Source of the DNA: Catenulispora pinistramenti
GTDB lineage: Bacteria > Actinomycetota > Actinomycetes > Streptomycetales > Catenulisporaceae
Length of the DNA stretch: 50,245 nt
Direction of reading: 5' to 3'
Assembly: GCF_018274385.1 (NCBI RefSeq)
Contig: NZ_JAAFYZ010000058.1
Span: 1 to 50,245, forward strand
Positions 8,343 to 17,756 of the stretch are shown here, piece after piece (the first letter of the stretch is position 1; each line of letters starts with the position of its first letter). The translations under genes were made by a program, and so were the position numbers. The notes under the pieces are model-generated. The model did not search any database. It had not been told where the DNA came from and saw nothing but the letters and a program-made list of their open reading frames with translations.

Positions 8343-9098
8343 TCAGCCGTTGGCCAGCGCTTGGACGCGGCTGTAGTCGCCGTTGAAGACGTCCTGGTCG
8401 CCGGCCATGGAGCCGGAGTCGGCGTACTGCCAGATGGTGTAGAAGCCCCAGCCGGCCGGCAGCGTGCCCGCCGAGCCGTTGTAGTTGGCGATCCACAGCG
8501 GGTCGTTGTTGGCGAACGCGCCGGAGTTGCCGGTGCAGGTCTTCCACCAGTCGGTGGTGGTGTAGATGACGGCCCAGCGGCTGGTCTTGGCGTGGTACTC
8601 GTTGACGAACGAGGACACCCAGCTGACCATCGAGCTCTGGCTCAGGCCGTAGCACTCGGCGCCGTAGGGGTTGTACTCGATGTCCAGCGCGCCCGGCAGG
8701 GTCTTGCCGTCCCTGGACCAGCCGCCGCCGTGCGCGACGAAGTAGTCGGCCTGCGCGGCGCCGGTGGAGCCGTTCGGGATCGCGAAGGTGTACGCGCCGC
8801 GGATCAGGCCGGCGTTGTAGGCGCCGTTGTACTGCTGGGCGAAGTACGGGTTGGTGTAGTACGTGCCCTCGGTCGCCTTCGAGTACGAGAACTGCGCGCC
8901 GGCGGACTTGGTCGCCGCCCAGTCCACGTTGCCCTGGTGCGACGACACGTCGTCGCCATGGGGGTTGCCGGCCGCCTGGGCCATGCCCGGCACCAGCGCG
9001 GCGGCGCCGGCCAGGGTGCCGACGGCGAGCGCGGCCAGCGCGGTGCGCCGCTTGCGGGGGGTGCTGTGCCGCGGGCCGGACGACGAGATCTTGACCAT
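8343..9098 (-). CDS. Secreted GH25 family muramidase (lysozyme), paralog B
   Basis: First gene of the lysozyme operon, 251 residues. An Arg-rich signal peptide (about 1-42, ending GMAQAA) leads directly into a GH25 barrel with no linker. Catalytic acids are D50 (GDDVSSHQG) and D139/E141 (LDIEYNPYG). The barrel is closely similar to the downstream gene (shared ATEGTYYTNP, GAAQADYF, DIEYNPYG, DQDVFNG). The start at 9098 is chosen over an upstream ATG at 9215 because AGGAG lies 8 bases before it and a standard signal peptide follows. A promoter-like pair with an overlapping palindrome lies about 140 bases upstream. Predicted role: cleavage of glycan strands in the cell wall, either its own or that of other bacteria. 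Confidence 0.95.
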   Translation of the reverse strand: MVKISSSGPRHSTPRKRRTALAALAVGTLAGAAALVPGMAQAAGNPHGDDVSSHQGNVDWAATKSAGAQFSYSKATEGTYYTNPYFAQQYNGAYNAGLIRGAYTFAIPNGSTGAAQADYFVAHGGGWSRDGKTLPGALDIEYNPYGAECYGLSQSSMVSWVSSFVNEYHAKTSRWAVIYTTTDWWKTCTGNSGAFANNDPLWIANYNGSAGTLPAGWGFYTIWQYADSGSMAGDQDVFNGDYSRVQALANG

Positions 9099-9242
9099 TG
9101 AGCTCTCCTGTGGGGTGAGACCTGATGGTGGAACCACGACGTGGACGGGGACGTGGACGCCCGAAGACGCCCCCCTCCTGTTTGCCGGCGCCGGCGTCAG
9201 GGTGCTGTTTCGCAACGGTGCTCGCCGCCGTCGGCATCAGCC

Positions 9243-9278
9243 AATGTAGCGGGAAAACAACAACAGTCAACGACTGTT
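9243..9278 (-). promoter_or_regulatory. Promoter and operator palindrome of the GH25 operon
   Basis: Read on the minus strand: -35 TTGACT (9270-9265), 16-base spacer, -10 TACATT (9248-9243). A perfect 17-base inverted repeat, AACAGTC-AAC-GACTGTT (9262-9278), covers the -35 box and touches the stop codon of the upstream kinase gene. A repressor bound there would block the polymerase. Confidence 0.6.
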
Positions 9279-10588
9279 TATGAGAATTCTGCGAACTGGT
9301 GGTCGGCACGGGTGAACGCCGCGTGTCCGGCGGCCGCCGCGGCCGCCCCCAGCACCTGCCGCGCGGCCAGCCAGGTGGCCCCGGCCGCGCCGTCCGCGGC
9401 CAGCCCGACCGGCGAGTCCGGCCAGCGCCGGCCGATCGCCGCGGTCACCGCCTGGAACACCGGCGAGCGGCTGACCAGCACCGAACCGCCCAGCACCACC
9501 GGCTCCCCGGCGACCGGCCCGACCCCGGCCAGACTCTCCACCAGCACCTCGGCCGCCGCGGCGACGATCCGCGCCGCCGCCGGGTCGCCGAGCTCGTACG
9601 CCGCCATCACCAGCGGCGCGAGCTTGGACAGCGCCACCGTCGGCTGCGCCGTCACCGCGCGGACCAGCTCGGCGGCGCGGCGCCGGCCGCGCAGCGTGAA
9701 GCCCTCGCCGATGCTGGCCGGGATCGGGAGCCGGCCAGTGGCGGCCGGGCGAACGGGGGCTGACGGGTGTTGGACGGTTGGGGTTTGGGGGATTTGGGTT
9801 TCGGTGGGAACGGACGACCGGTTCGGCGCGCGGTCGGGTGCGGCGCCGGCCGCGCTGCGGGACGTGCCGCCGGGGGTGCTACGGCCGGAGGTAGTAGTCG
9901 TGCGCGGGCCGGCATCGGATTCCGAGACTCGGCTCGGAGCCGTTTCGGGACCGGAGTCCGGATCAGCGACCGGATCGGCGTCCGGATCAGCCTCCTGACC
10001 GTGCTCCGGGTGGTGATCCAGCAATTGCGCGAGCACCGACGTGGCCAACTCGGCCATCGGCTCGCGGCCGTCGGCGGCGGCGATCGCGGCCCGGGCGGCC
10101 TGGCGTCCGATCCAGAAGCCGGAGCCCTCATCGCCCAGCAGCCAGCCGTAGCCGTCGCGGAAGCGGGCCGGCAGGCGGTCGTGCATGCGGGCGGCGACGG
10201 CGCCGGTGCCGGAGACCAGCAGCGTCCCGTCCGGGGCGGGGGTGCCGGCGGCGAAGGAGACGGTCACATCCGAGAGCACCTGCACCGGACAGGTCAGCCC
10301 GACATCGGCCCAGGCCTGCTCCAGCACCCGCGGCGCGCGCGGATCGGCCATCAGGGTACTGACTCCGGCCAGCCCCATCACGCACGCGCCGACCCGCTCA
10401 CCGGGCATCCCGCCGAGCGCGGCCTTCAACGCCGCGACGATGTTCGCGATGGCGGCCCCGGCCCCCGACACGGTCGGATTCCCGCCGCCGGCCCGCCCGG
10501 TACCCAGCGTGCGCCCGTCGACGGTGGCCAGCACGGCGCGCGAATGCGAACCTCCGACGTCGAGCCCCACCACGCACGGGTCCGCCAT
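9278..10588 (-). CDS. BadF/BadG-family amino-sugar kinase (GlcNAc/MurNAc kinase-like) with disordered insert
   Basis: ASKHA-fold ATPase of the BadF/BadG/BcrA/BcrD family, 436 residues. This family includes N-acetylglucosamine kinases and MurK, a MurNAc/GlcNAc kinase. Visible motifs: phosphate-binding GLDVGGSHSR (8-17), the likely catalytic Asp in VLSDVTVSF (D107), the second phosphate loop VSGTGA (125-130) and the conserved GDEGSGFWIGRQ (152-163). Residues about 193-300 are an Asp/Pro/Ser/Thr-rich low-complexity insert between the two lobes that the paralog at 11145-12236 lacks. ATG 10588 is preceded by GGAGG at a long spacing of 11. A possible promoter is TTGAGT-N17-CAAGAT near 10640-10670. 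Context of muramidases, amidases and a peptide importer supports a role in recycling wall amino sugars; the substrate is inferred. Confidence 0.85.
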   Translation of the reverse strand: MADPCVVGLDVGGSHSRAVLATVDGRTLGTGRAGGGNPTVSGAGAAIANIVAALKAALGGMPGERVGACVMGLAGVSTLMADPRAPRVLEQAWADVGLTCPVQVLSDVTVSFAAGTPAPDGTLLVSGTGAVAARMHDRLPARFRDGYGWLLGDEGSGFWIGRQAARAAIAAADGREPMAELATSVLAQLLDHHPEHGQEADPDADPVADPDSGPETAPSRVSESDAGPRTTTTSGRSTPGGTSRSAAGAAPDRAPNRSSVPTETQIPQTPTVQHPSAPVRPAATGRLPIPASIGEGFTLRGRRRAAELVRAVTAQPTVALSKLAPLVMAAYELGDPAAARIVAAAAEVLVESLAGVGPVAGEPVVLGGSVLVSRSPVFQAVTAAIGRRWPDSPVGLAADGAAGATWLAARQVLGAAAAAAGHAAFTRADHQFAEFS

Positions 10589-11144
10589 GGATGCCGCCAC
10601 CTCCGACCTCGCCCCGGCGGGCACCGGATGTGCCCTGTGGCGTTGTGTGGGATCTTGCCAGAGTGCGCACCACAACTCAACGCCATCGCAGACCCTTGAC
10701 GGCGCCCGCCCGATCTGGGACGCTCCCCGTTTGAGTGGCGCTATGGCAGGTGGACAGGGGCGGCGCCGGGGCCCGGGCGGAACCGGCGGGGGACGGATCG
10801 GCGCTTCTGGGTTGATGTGGATTCTTGCCGCAGGTCCGGCCGGACCAGGTGCGACGGCGGCGGGTGGGGCGGGCCGGGCAGCGCTGCGCGGATCTGCTGA
10901 CCGCGACTGGCGGACCAGCTCAACGCGTAGAGGATCGGGGGTCGGCCGCTACTGCCGAGTCCCGAGCTGATCGGCTGAGCGCCTGCGGGCGTTCCGAGTG
11001 CGACCGGCTGGCCGGGCCCAGGGATCGCAGAGCGCTGTTATACCTCAGTGCCGATCGCCCGGCCGCCGCCCACTCCTGACAACCAGCCTCGGCCGCCGCC
11101 CACTCCTGACAACCAGCTGCCTGACAACCAGCCCCGGCCGCCGC
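10589..11144. other. Intergenic region without a gene
   Basis: The left part is the promoter and leader of the kinase gene at 9278-10588. The right end holds tandem repeats (11061-11165). Open frames on both strands lack ribosome sites and have atypical Arg/Gly-rich translations. I see no RNA gene here. Confidence 0.55.
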
Positions 11145-11165
11145 CTACTCCTGGCAACCAGCCCC
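11061..11165. repeat. About 30-bp tandem repeats at the 3' end of a kinase gene
   Basis: Units beginning GGCCGCCGCCCACTCCTGAC at 11061-11090 (30 bp), 11091-11135 (45 bp, with an internal 15-bp duplication of CTGACAACCAGC-like sequence) and 11136-11165 (30 bp, three changes). The last unit spans the stop codon (TAG, 11147-11145) and final codons of the kinase paralog; the others extend downstream of it. Confidence 0.85.
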
Positions 11166-12236
11166 GGCCCCCGCCGCCAACCGGGCATGCACCCCGGCGT
11201 CGATCCCCGGCTCCATGACCCGCGCCGCGAGCCAGGCCGCGCCCACCGCGCCCGGCGCCGCGATCAGCGGCGTCCCGCCGTGGTGCTCGGCCAGCCGCCG
11301 CTGTACCTCGGCGCCGATCGGGCCGGGCGCCGTCAGCAGCGAGCCCGCCAGGACCAGTGGCTCCTCGGAGTTGTCGCCGGTGAGGGCGGTCGCGGTGGCC
11401 ATCAGGAGGCTGACCGCGCGGTCCACGATGCGCTGCGCCACCCGGTCCCCGGCCGTCGCCGCCGCCGAGACCAGCGGGGCCAGTGCCGCCAGGGCGATCG
11501 GCGGGCCGTCGTAGACCGCGTCCCGCAGCGCCGCGATCTGCTCGCCGGTGGACTGCGGCACCACGTCGTCGGTCACCGTGGACAGGACCGCCCCGGCCAG
11601 CAGCGTCGGCTCGCCGCGGCCGTCCAGGGCCGCGAACACCGCGCGGACCGCCTGGCGCCCGATCCAGAACCCGGATCCGTCGTCGCCGACCAGCCAGCCG
11701 TTGCCGTCGATGCGGGCGGTGACCTCCTCGCCCTCGACGCGGGCGGCTATCGAGCCGACGCCGGCGATCAGGACCGAGCCGCTGGGGCGCGGGGTGCCGG
11801 CGGCGAAGGCGGTCACGGCGTCCGCGACCACCAGGACCGGACAGGTCAGCCCGGCGTCCACCCAGGTCTTGGCCAGTGCCTCGGCGCTGGAGCCGCGGGA
11901 GTAGCGCAGGATGCCGGCCGCGCCGACCACCACGCCGGCCACCGACGCCGGGGTGACCGTGCCCATCGCCTGCCTGACCGCGTCGCTCAGGTGCGCCACG
12001 ACGTCCGGGATCGGCAGCGCCGTCGGGTTCGCCAGTGCCGAGCGCCCGCGCCCGATCACCTCGCCCCCGACCGTCGCGACCACCGCCTCCACCAGCGTCG
12101 ACCCGGCCTCCACGCCCAGCACGACGCCGGTCCGCGCGGCCTGCCGCCGCGGCGCCGCCCCGGCGGCTGCGCGGTCGGGGCCCGCGGCCGGGACGGCCGG
12201 AGTCGGAGCCGAGGCGGCGGGGGAAGCGGACGGCAT
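11145..12236 (-). CDS. BadF/BadG-family kinase paralog with altered phosphate-binding motifs
   Basis: Paralog of the kinase at 9278-10588, 363 residues, with an Ala/Pro-rich N-terminal extension of about 35 residues. It retains the lobe-linking motif GDDGSGFWIGRQ, the catalytic-type Asp in VVADAVTAFAAGTP and the C-terminal VLAGSLL and GAVGAAWLA segments. The first phosphate loop, however, is GVEAGSTLV (the paralog has GLDVGGSHSR), so the usual Asp is Glu and one Gly is Ala; the second loop is AGVGS instead of SGTGA. It may have weak, changed or no kinase activity, or may sense a ligand. ATG 12236 has AGGAGG four bases upstream. It probably arose by duplication, although about 550 bases of repeats and non-coding DNA now separate the pair. 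Confidence 0.82.
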   Translation of the reverse strand: MPSASPAASAPTPAVPAAGPDRAAAGAAPRRQAARTGVVLGVEAGSTLVEAVVATVGGEVIGRGRSALANPTALPIPDVVAHLSDAVRQAMGTVTPASVAGVVVGAAGILRYSRGSSAEALAKTWVDAGLTCPVLVVADAVTAFAAGTPRPSGSVLIAGVGSIAARVEGEEVTARIDGNGWLVGDDGSGFWIGRQAVRAVFAALDGRGEPTLLAGAVLSTVTDDVVPQSTGEQIAALRDAVYDGPPIALAALAPLVSAAATAGDRVAQRIVDRAVSLLMATATALTGDNSEEPLVLAGSLLTAPGPIGAEVQRRLAEHHGGTPLIAAPGAVGAAWLAARVMEPGIDAGVHARLAAGAGAGCQE

Positions 12237-12328
12237 GGGTCCTCCTGGCGTGGCCTTCACGCCCAGGTGTTGGGCGCTGCCGGACTGGTCGGTGCCTGAC
12301 ACAGTCTGGCATGCGAACCCGGGCCTGA

Positions 12329-12390
12329 GAACGGTTCCGGCCAGGTCCGGGACCGGTTACGGCCAGGTCCGCCGACCGGTTACGGCGGCC
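12329..12390. repeat. Imperfect 22-23 bp tandem repeats
   Basis: Units at 12329-12350, 12351-12373 and a partial 12374-12390 share GACCGGTTACGGCCAGGTCC-like sequence. They lie between the amidase terminator and the kinase paralog, 60-120 bases beyond the amidase stop codon. Confidence 0.75.
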
Positions 12391-12395
12391 GACGA

Positions 12396-12428
12396 AGCGG
12401 GCGGACCGCGCGTTCCGGTCCGCCCGCT
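12396..12428 (-). terminator. 13-bp stem hairpin, terminator of the opp-amidase operon
   Basis: AGCGGGCGGACCG (12396-12408) pairs perfectly with CGGTCCGCCCGCT (12416-12428) around a 7-base loop. It begins about 20 bases beyond the amidase stop codon on the minus strand. Confidence 0.85.
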
Positions 12429-12448
12429 CGCCGATCCGCCGCGCACCG

Positions 12449-14560
12449 TCAGGACGTGGAGGCCACCACGTTCACATCGGCCGCGTTCACGAACGCCATC
12501 CGGTGGTTGTAGGTGATCAGGTAGTACTGCGTCGCACCCTTGAAGTCGGTCTGGTCCATGAACGCCGACCCGTCGATGTTGTAGGCGTTGAACCAGTCGC
12601 TCTGTAGCGGTTTGCCGTCGGTGACATAAGCCTGACCGGCGGCCAGCACGTACTTCGACGCGATCCGCTGCGAGCGCGGCACGCCGCCGTACCAGCTGGT
12701 GAACGCCGCCGGGTAGGCCGAGGCCTCCGGGAACGACTCGACGTACACCGGCACCGTCGCCTTGCCCGGCTTCGGCGTCACCGTCAGCGCCTTCACCGGC
12801 GCCGCGCTGACCGGCCCCAACTCGTTGTGGAACCACGCTTTCTGCCCGGCGTACCAGATCGCGATCCAGCCGCCGGGCGCCCGGTCGGCGACCACGAACT
12901 CCTGCCCGCTGCTGGCCTTGTCACCCCAGTCGTCGGCCTGGATGGTGCCGGCCGAGCCGTCGGTGTGCAGGTAGGGATCGGACAGCAGAGGCGCGCTGTC
13001 ACTGGGCGCCGTGCGCAGGAACACGAAGCTTGTGGGCTGCTTCGGCATGTCCTTGTAGTAGCTGGCCGGGCAGGGCCCGTTCAGGTTCGGCCACTCGGCG
13101 CCGTGGTACGGCCCCGGGAACGGCGTCAGGTCCTGGATGTTCTGGCAGCCGGAGACCACCTGCTGGTTCAGCTGGAAGACCGGGTTGACGGCCACCACGT
13201 TCGACGACGGCGGGGCGTCGGCGTGGATCGGCGCGCCGAGCAGGTCCATGAAGTGCGACCAGTTCCAGTACGGTCCCGGGTCCCAGTGCTGCGAGGCGAT
13301 GCTGCCGTCGCTGCTGCCGGGGATGTTGTCGTGCCCGAGGATGTGCTGGCGGTCCAACGGGATGTCGTACTTCGCGGCCAGGTAGCGGACCAGCGCGGCC
13401 GTCGAGCGGTACATCGCCTCGCTGTACCAGGTGGCCCCGTCGATCGCGTAGCCCTCCTGCTCGATGCCGACCGAGTGCTGGTAGAACGACTCGTTGCCGC
13501 TGTCCCAGGCGATGTCCTCGGTCGGCAGCAGCTGGGTGACGTGGCCGTCCTCGGAGCGCACCTCGTAGTTCGCCGAGGCGAAGTACGACGGGTCGTGGAA
13601 CAGCCACAGCGTGCCGTCGTTGGTCTCTTCGTTGTCGTGCAGCGTGATGTAGCGGATGTCGGTGGTGACCGGACGGTTCGCCGGGTCGTGATCCCCGTAG
13701 TCCGACTTGTCGGTCGCGCTGAGCTGGTAGAAGCCGCTGGGGGAGTAGCTGCAGTCCAGGTTGGCCGGGCACTCCGGGGCGCTGAGCTGGGACGGGTCGT
13801 GGACCGGGTCGGCCGGCGGGACCACGCTGACCAGGCCGAGCCGCTGGGCGCCGTTCGGGTCGTCGAAGGCCCACGGCTGCGCGGGCAGCGCCAGGGTCTG
13901 GCCGTCCTGGGTGGTGGCCGACTGGCCGGTGCGGATCGTGGTGAAGACGTCGTCGGTGAAGACCTGCGCGACCTTCGTCTCCGAGGCCTCGGAGTAGCGC
14001 GCGACGCCGACGGTCCAGCCCGGCAGGTCCAGCGCCGGGGGCAGGACGCCGTGGTTGTACTGCTTCTCATAGGACGCCAGCAGCGCGGCCCCGGCGCGGA
14101 TGTTCTGGACGTCGTTCGTCTCGGCCGTGGTCAGGTCGACTCCGGCCAGCGCCGCGGCCTTCGCGGCGGTGTGCAGCGACGGCGCGTTCAGCAGATCCGG
14201 GCTGCGGAAGGTGCTGGTGAAACCGGCGCTGTTCAGCTCGGCCTGGGTCAGGTTGGTCAGGTTCATCGGGCCGTAGCCGGCCGAGAAACTGGGCTTGCCG
14301 CCGTGCGCCTCCCACATCGACTCGTTGTAGGACACGGACAGCAGGACCGGCAGCGGCACGCCGAACTCGGCGGCCGCCGCGGCGAACGCGGCCTGGCGCC
14401 CGGCCGGGTCGGCGGGGCTGGACGGGCCCGCCTTGGGACCGGCCATCGGGCTGCCGGCCGCGGCGGCGCTGTGCGCGGCCGGCACGACCGCGGCGCCGGC
14501 CGCCACCAGAGCGGTGGCGAGGACGGGAATCAGTGCTCTGCGCCTCGGGGGGCGTCTCAT
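12449..14560 (-). CDS. Secreted SLT-like / N-acetylmuramoyl-L-alanine amidase (Amidase_2) with SH3-like tail
   Basis: Exported cell-wall hydrolase of 703 residues. Order: signal peptide (1-35). Lytic-transglycosylase-like N-terminal domain (about 55-200) with SVSYNES (E80) and GYGPMNL (95-101), reminiscent of the ES...GxxGLMQ motifs of SLT enzymes. Amidase_2/PGRP domain (about 300-440) with zinc ligands inferred as H308 (ITLHDN), H410 (LGHDNIPG) and D427 (HWDPG) and general base E367 (GIEQEG). SH3b-like segment (about 508-585) and a C-terminal domain. Predicted to release stem peptides from MurNAc. It starts 18 bases after the stop of the OppF-like gene, with AAGGAG before the ATG, so it is the last gene of the importer operon. 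A paralog lies at 23503-25314. Confidence 0.92.
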   Translation of the reverse strand: MRRPPRRRALIPVLATALVAAGAAVVPAAHSAAAAGSPMAGPKAGPSSPADPAGRQAAFAAAAAEFGVPLPVLLSVSYNESMWEAHGGKPSFSAGYGPMNLTNLTQAELNSAGFTSTFRSPDLLNAPSLHTAAKAAALAGVDLTTAETNDVQNIRAGAALLASYEKQYNHGVLPPALDLPGWTVGVARYSEASETKVAQVFTDDVFTTIRTGQSATTQDGQTLALPAQPWAFDDPNGAQRLGLVSVVPPADPVHDPSQLSAPECPANLDCSYSPSGFYQLSATDKSDYGDHDPANRPVTTDIRYITLHDNEETNDGTLWLFHDPSYFASANYEVRSEDGHVTQLLPTEDIAWDSGNESFYQHSVGIEQEGYAIDGATWYSEAMYRSTAALVRYLAAKYDIPLDRQHILGHDNIPGSSDGSIASQHWDPGPYWNWSHFMDLLGAPIHADAPPSSNVVAVNPVFQLNQQVVSGCQNIQDLTPFPGPYHGAEWPNLNGPCPASYYKDMPKQPTSFVFLRTAPSDSAPLLSDPYLHTDGSAGTIQADDWGDKASSGQEFVVADRAPGGWIAIWYAGQKAWFHNELGPVSAAPVKALTVTPKPGKATVPVYVESFPEASAYPAAFTSWYGGVPRSQRIASKYVLAAGQAYVTDGKPLQSDWFNAYNIDGSAFMDQTDFKGATQYYLITYNHRMAFVNAADVNVVASTS

Positions 14561-14578
14561 GGGGCTCCTTCGTCTTCT

Positions 14579-15894
14579 TCAGGAGGGGGGAGCGGGAGCG
14601 TCGTTCTTTGATGCGATTGGTGCGTTCGATGCGATCGGTGCGTTCGGTGCGGCCACGCCGACCAGGGCGGCCGCGTGGCAGGCAGCGTGCCGCCCGCTCG
14701 AGGGCAGCGGCTTGGGGTCGACAGTCCGGCACTGCTCGGCCACGCCCAGCCGCTCGGCCTCACCGGAGGCCAGCAGCGGACAGCGCGGATGGAAGCGGCA
14801 GCCGAGCGGGATCGCGGCGGAGTCGGGCGTCTCGCCGGACAGGATCACCGGCTCCCGATCGGACTCGGCGACCACCGAAAGCAGAGCCTTGGTATAAGGG
14901 TGCTGAGGCTCGGTCAGGACCTCCTCGACGGTCCCGGTCTCCACGATCCGCCCCAGATACATCACCGCGACCCGGTCGGCGATGTTCCACGCCAGCCCCA
15001 AGTCGTGCGTGACGACCAGCGCCGACAACCCGGCCCCGGCGCGCAGATCCAGCATCAGCTTCAGGATCTCGCCGCGCACCGAGGCGTCCAGCGACGCCAC
15101 CGGCTCGTCGGCGACCAACACCTGCGGATCCAGCACCAACGCCCCGGCGATCACCACACGCTGCCGCTGCCCGCCGGAGAGCTCATGCGGATGCTGACCG
15201 ACGAACCGCTCGGGCGGACGCAGCCCGGCCCGCGACAGGGCGTCGGCGACCTTGGCCTTCTCATCGCGGAACTCGCCGAGCGCGGACTTGCCGTGGATAC
15301 GTAAGCCTTCAGCCACGGCCTCGTAGACACTGCGGCGCGGATTCAGCGCACCGGTCGGATCCTGCAACACCAACTGCACACCGCGCCGATACGCCTTCAA
15401 CGCCCGGGCCCGGTAGGACACCGGCTTGCCGTCCTGAAGCACCCGCCCGGCCGTCGGCACGACGAGCCCGGTGAGCGCACGAGCCAGCGTGGACTTGCCG
15501 CAGCCGGATTCGCCGACCAGCGCGACGATCTCGCCCTGCGCGATGTCCAGGTCGACGCCGTCCACGGCACGCGCCCGGCCCCGGCCGTGGCGGGATCGGA
15601 AGGTGACGTAGAGGTCGCGGACGGACAGAACGGGTGGCCGGGACTCACCCGCCGACGCCTGCACAGCACTTTCCGGCACGGTCTCGGCGACCGGCCCGGA
15701 ATCAGCTGCCTGCCGCTCAGTCGCTGGCTGCTCTGCCGCCGCACTTTCATCGACCTCTGCCTCAGCACCGGCCGAAACGCCTTGCGCCGCCAGCTCCGGC
15801 GCCGCTTCCTGCTCGGGCACCGCTTCGTGCTCCAGCCCCGCTTCGTCCCCTCCGAGGCGCGGCTCGCCGGTCGCTCCCATCTCCACCTCCGCGC

Positions 15895-15898
<4 letters not shown>
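14579..15898 (-). CDS. Oligopeptide ABC transporter ATP-binding protein (OppF-like)
   Basis: ABC ATPase of a peptide/nickel importer, 439 residues. After an unusual Ala/Glu-rich N-terminal extension of about 85 residues come Walker A GESGCGKST (129-137), signature LSGGQRQRV, Walker B VLVADEP, the H-loop VVTHD and the C-terminal oligopeptide-transporter region with GCRFHPRCPL. OppF proteins usually begin near the ABC domain, so the extension is odd. The tail also carries a short repeat (APIASNAPIASK). The GTG at 15898 overlaps the previous stop as GTGA; an ATG at 15880 with GGAGG five bases upstream is an alternative. It pairs with the OppD-like ATPase encoded immediately upstream to energise uptake. 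Confidence 0.92.
14610..14654. repeat. 18-bp tandem repeat at the 3' end of the oppF-like gene
   Basis: GATGCGATTGGTGCGTTC (14610-14627) is repeated with one change at 14628-14645, followed by a half unit at 14646-14654. It lies in the last 25 codons and encodes the repeated APIAS peptide. Confidence 0.9.
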
Positions 15899-16916
<1,018 letters not shown>

Positions 16917-16920
<4 letters not shown>

Positions 16921-17756
16921 ATCCGCTCCTGAAGCCGCGGGTTGAGCACCTGTTCCAGCGCCCGGCCGACGAGGGTGAAGGCCAGCGCCACCAGGACGAT
17001 CGCGACGCCGGGGGGCATCAGGATCCACCACTCCCCGGCGCTGAACGCCCCGACGGTGCGGGCCAGTTGCAGCGTCGTGCCCCAGGACACCTTCGTCGGG
17101 TCGCTCAGGCCCAGGAAGGCCAGCGTCGCCTCGGTCAGGATCGCCGCCGACACCGTCAGCGTGGCCTGGGCCAGCATCAGGGGCATGACGTTCGGCAGGA
17201 TGTGCACCCGCATCACGTGCCAGTGCCCGCCGCCCAGCGCCTTGGCCCGCTCGATGTACGGCCGGGACTCCACCGACAGCGTCTGCGCCCGCACCACGCG
17301 CGCCGTGGTCGGCCAGGCCGTCACCCCGATCGCCACCACCACCGTCCCGACCCCCGGGGTCAGCACCGAGGCCAGCGCGGTGGCCAGCACCAGCACCGGC
17401 AGCACCAGGAACCAGTCGGTGACGCGCATCAGCACCGTGTCGGTCCAGCCGCCGAAGTGCCCGGCGACCACCCCGACCAGCGCCCCGATCCCGACCGCCA
17501 GCAGCGTGGCCAGCGCGCCCACGGTCAGCGAGATCCGCGCGCCCCAGATCGTGACGTCCACCATCGACCGGCCGTAGGCGTCGGTGCCGAGCAGGAAGTG
17601 GCCCGACGGGGCCTGGCGCGGCGTGCCCGGGGCGAACGCCGCCGACAGGTCGTTGGCGGAGATGAACAGCGGGGCGGCCAGGGCCACCAGGGCGGTCAGC
17701 ACCAGGAAGCCCAGGCCGACCATCCCGGCCCGCCGTCGGCGGAAGTCGGCGATCAC
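16917..17756 (-). CDS. Oligopeptide ABC transporter permease (OppC-like)
   Basis: Inner-membrane permease of 279 residues with an OppC-type first membrane helix (MVGLGFLVLTALVALAAPLF), a periplasmic loop containing LLGTDAYGRSMVD (a hallmark of DppC/OppC) and five further helices. The cytoplasmic EAA loop, ERAKALGGGHWHVMRVHILPN, contacts the ATPases. The start is a GTG at 17756 overlapping the OppB stop (GTGA); a much longer open frame continues upstream but only as a shadow of the oppB gene. Completes the transmembrane pore with the OppB-like protein. Confidence 0.92.

Noticed and set aside
9099-9242. Possible riboswitch in the 140-base GH25 leader (c-di-AMP type controls lysozymes and rpf genes in relatives)
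   Set aside because: I could not find the conserved core or a matching fold; the leader is long but not convincing.
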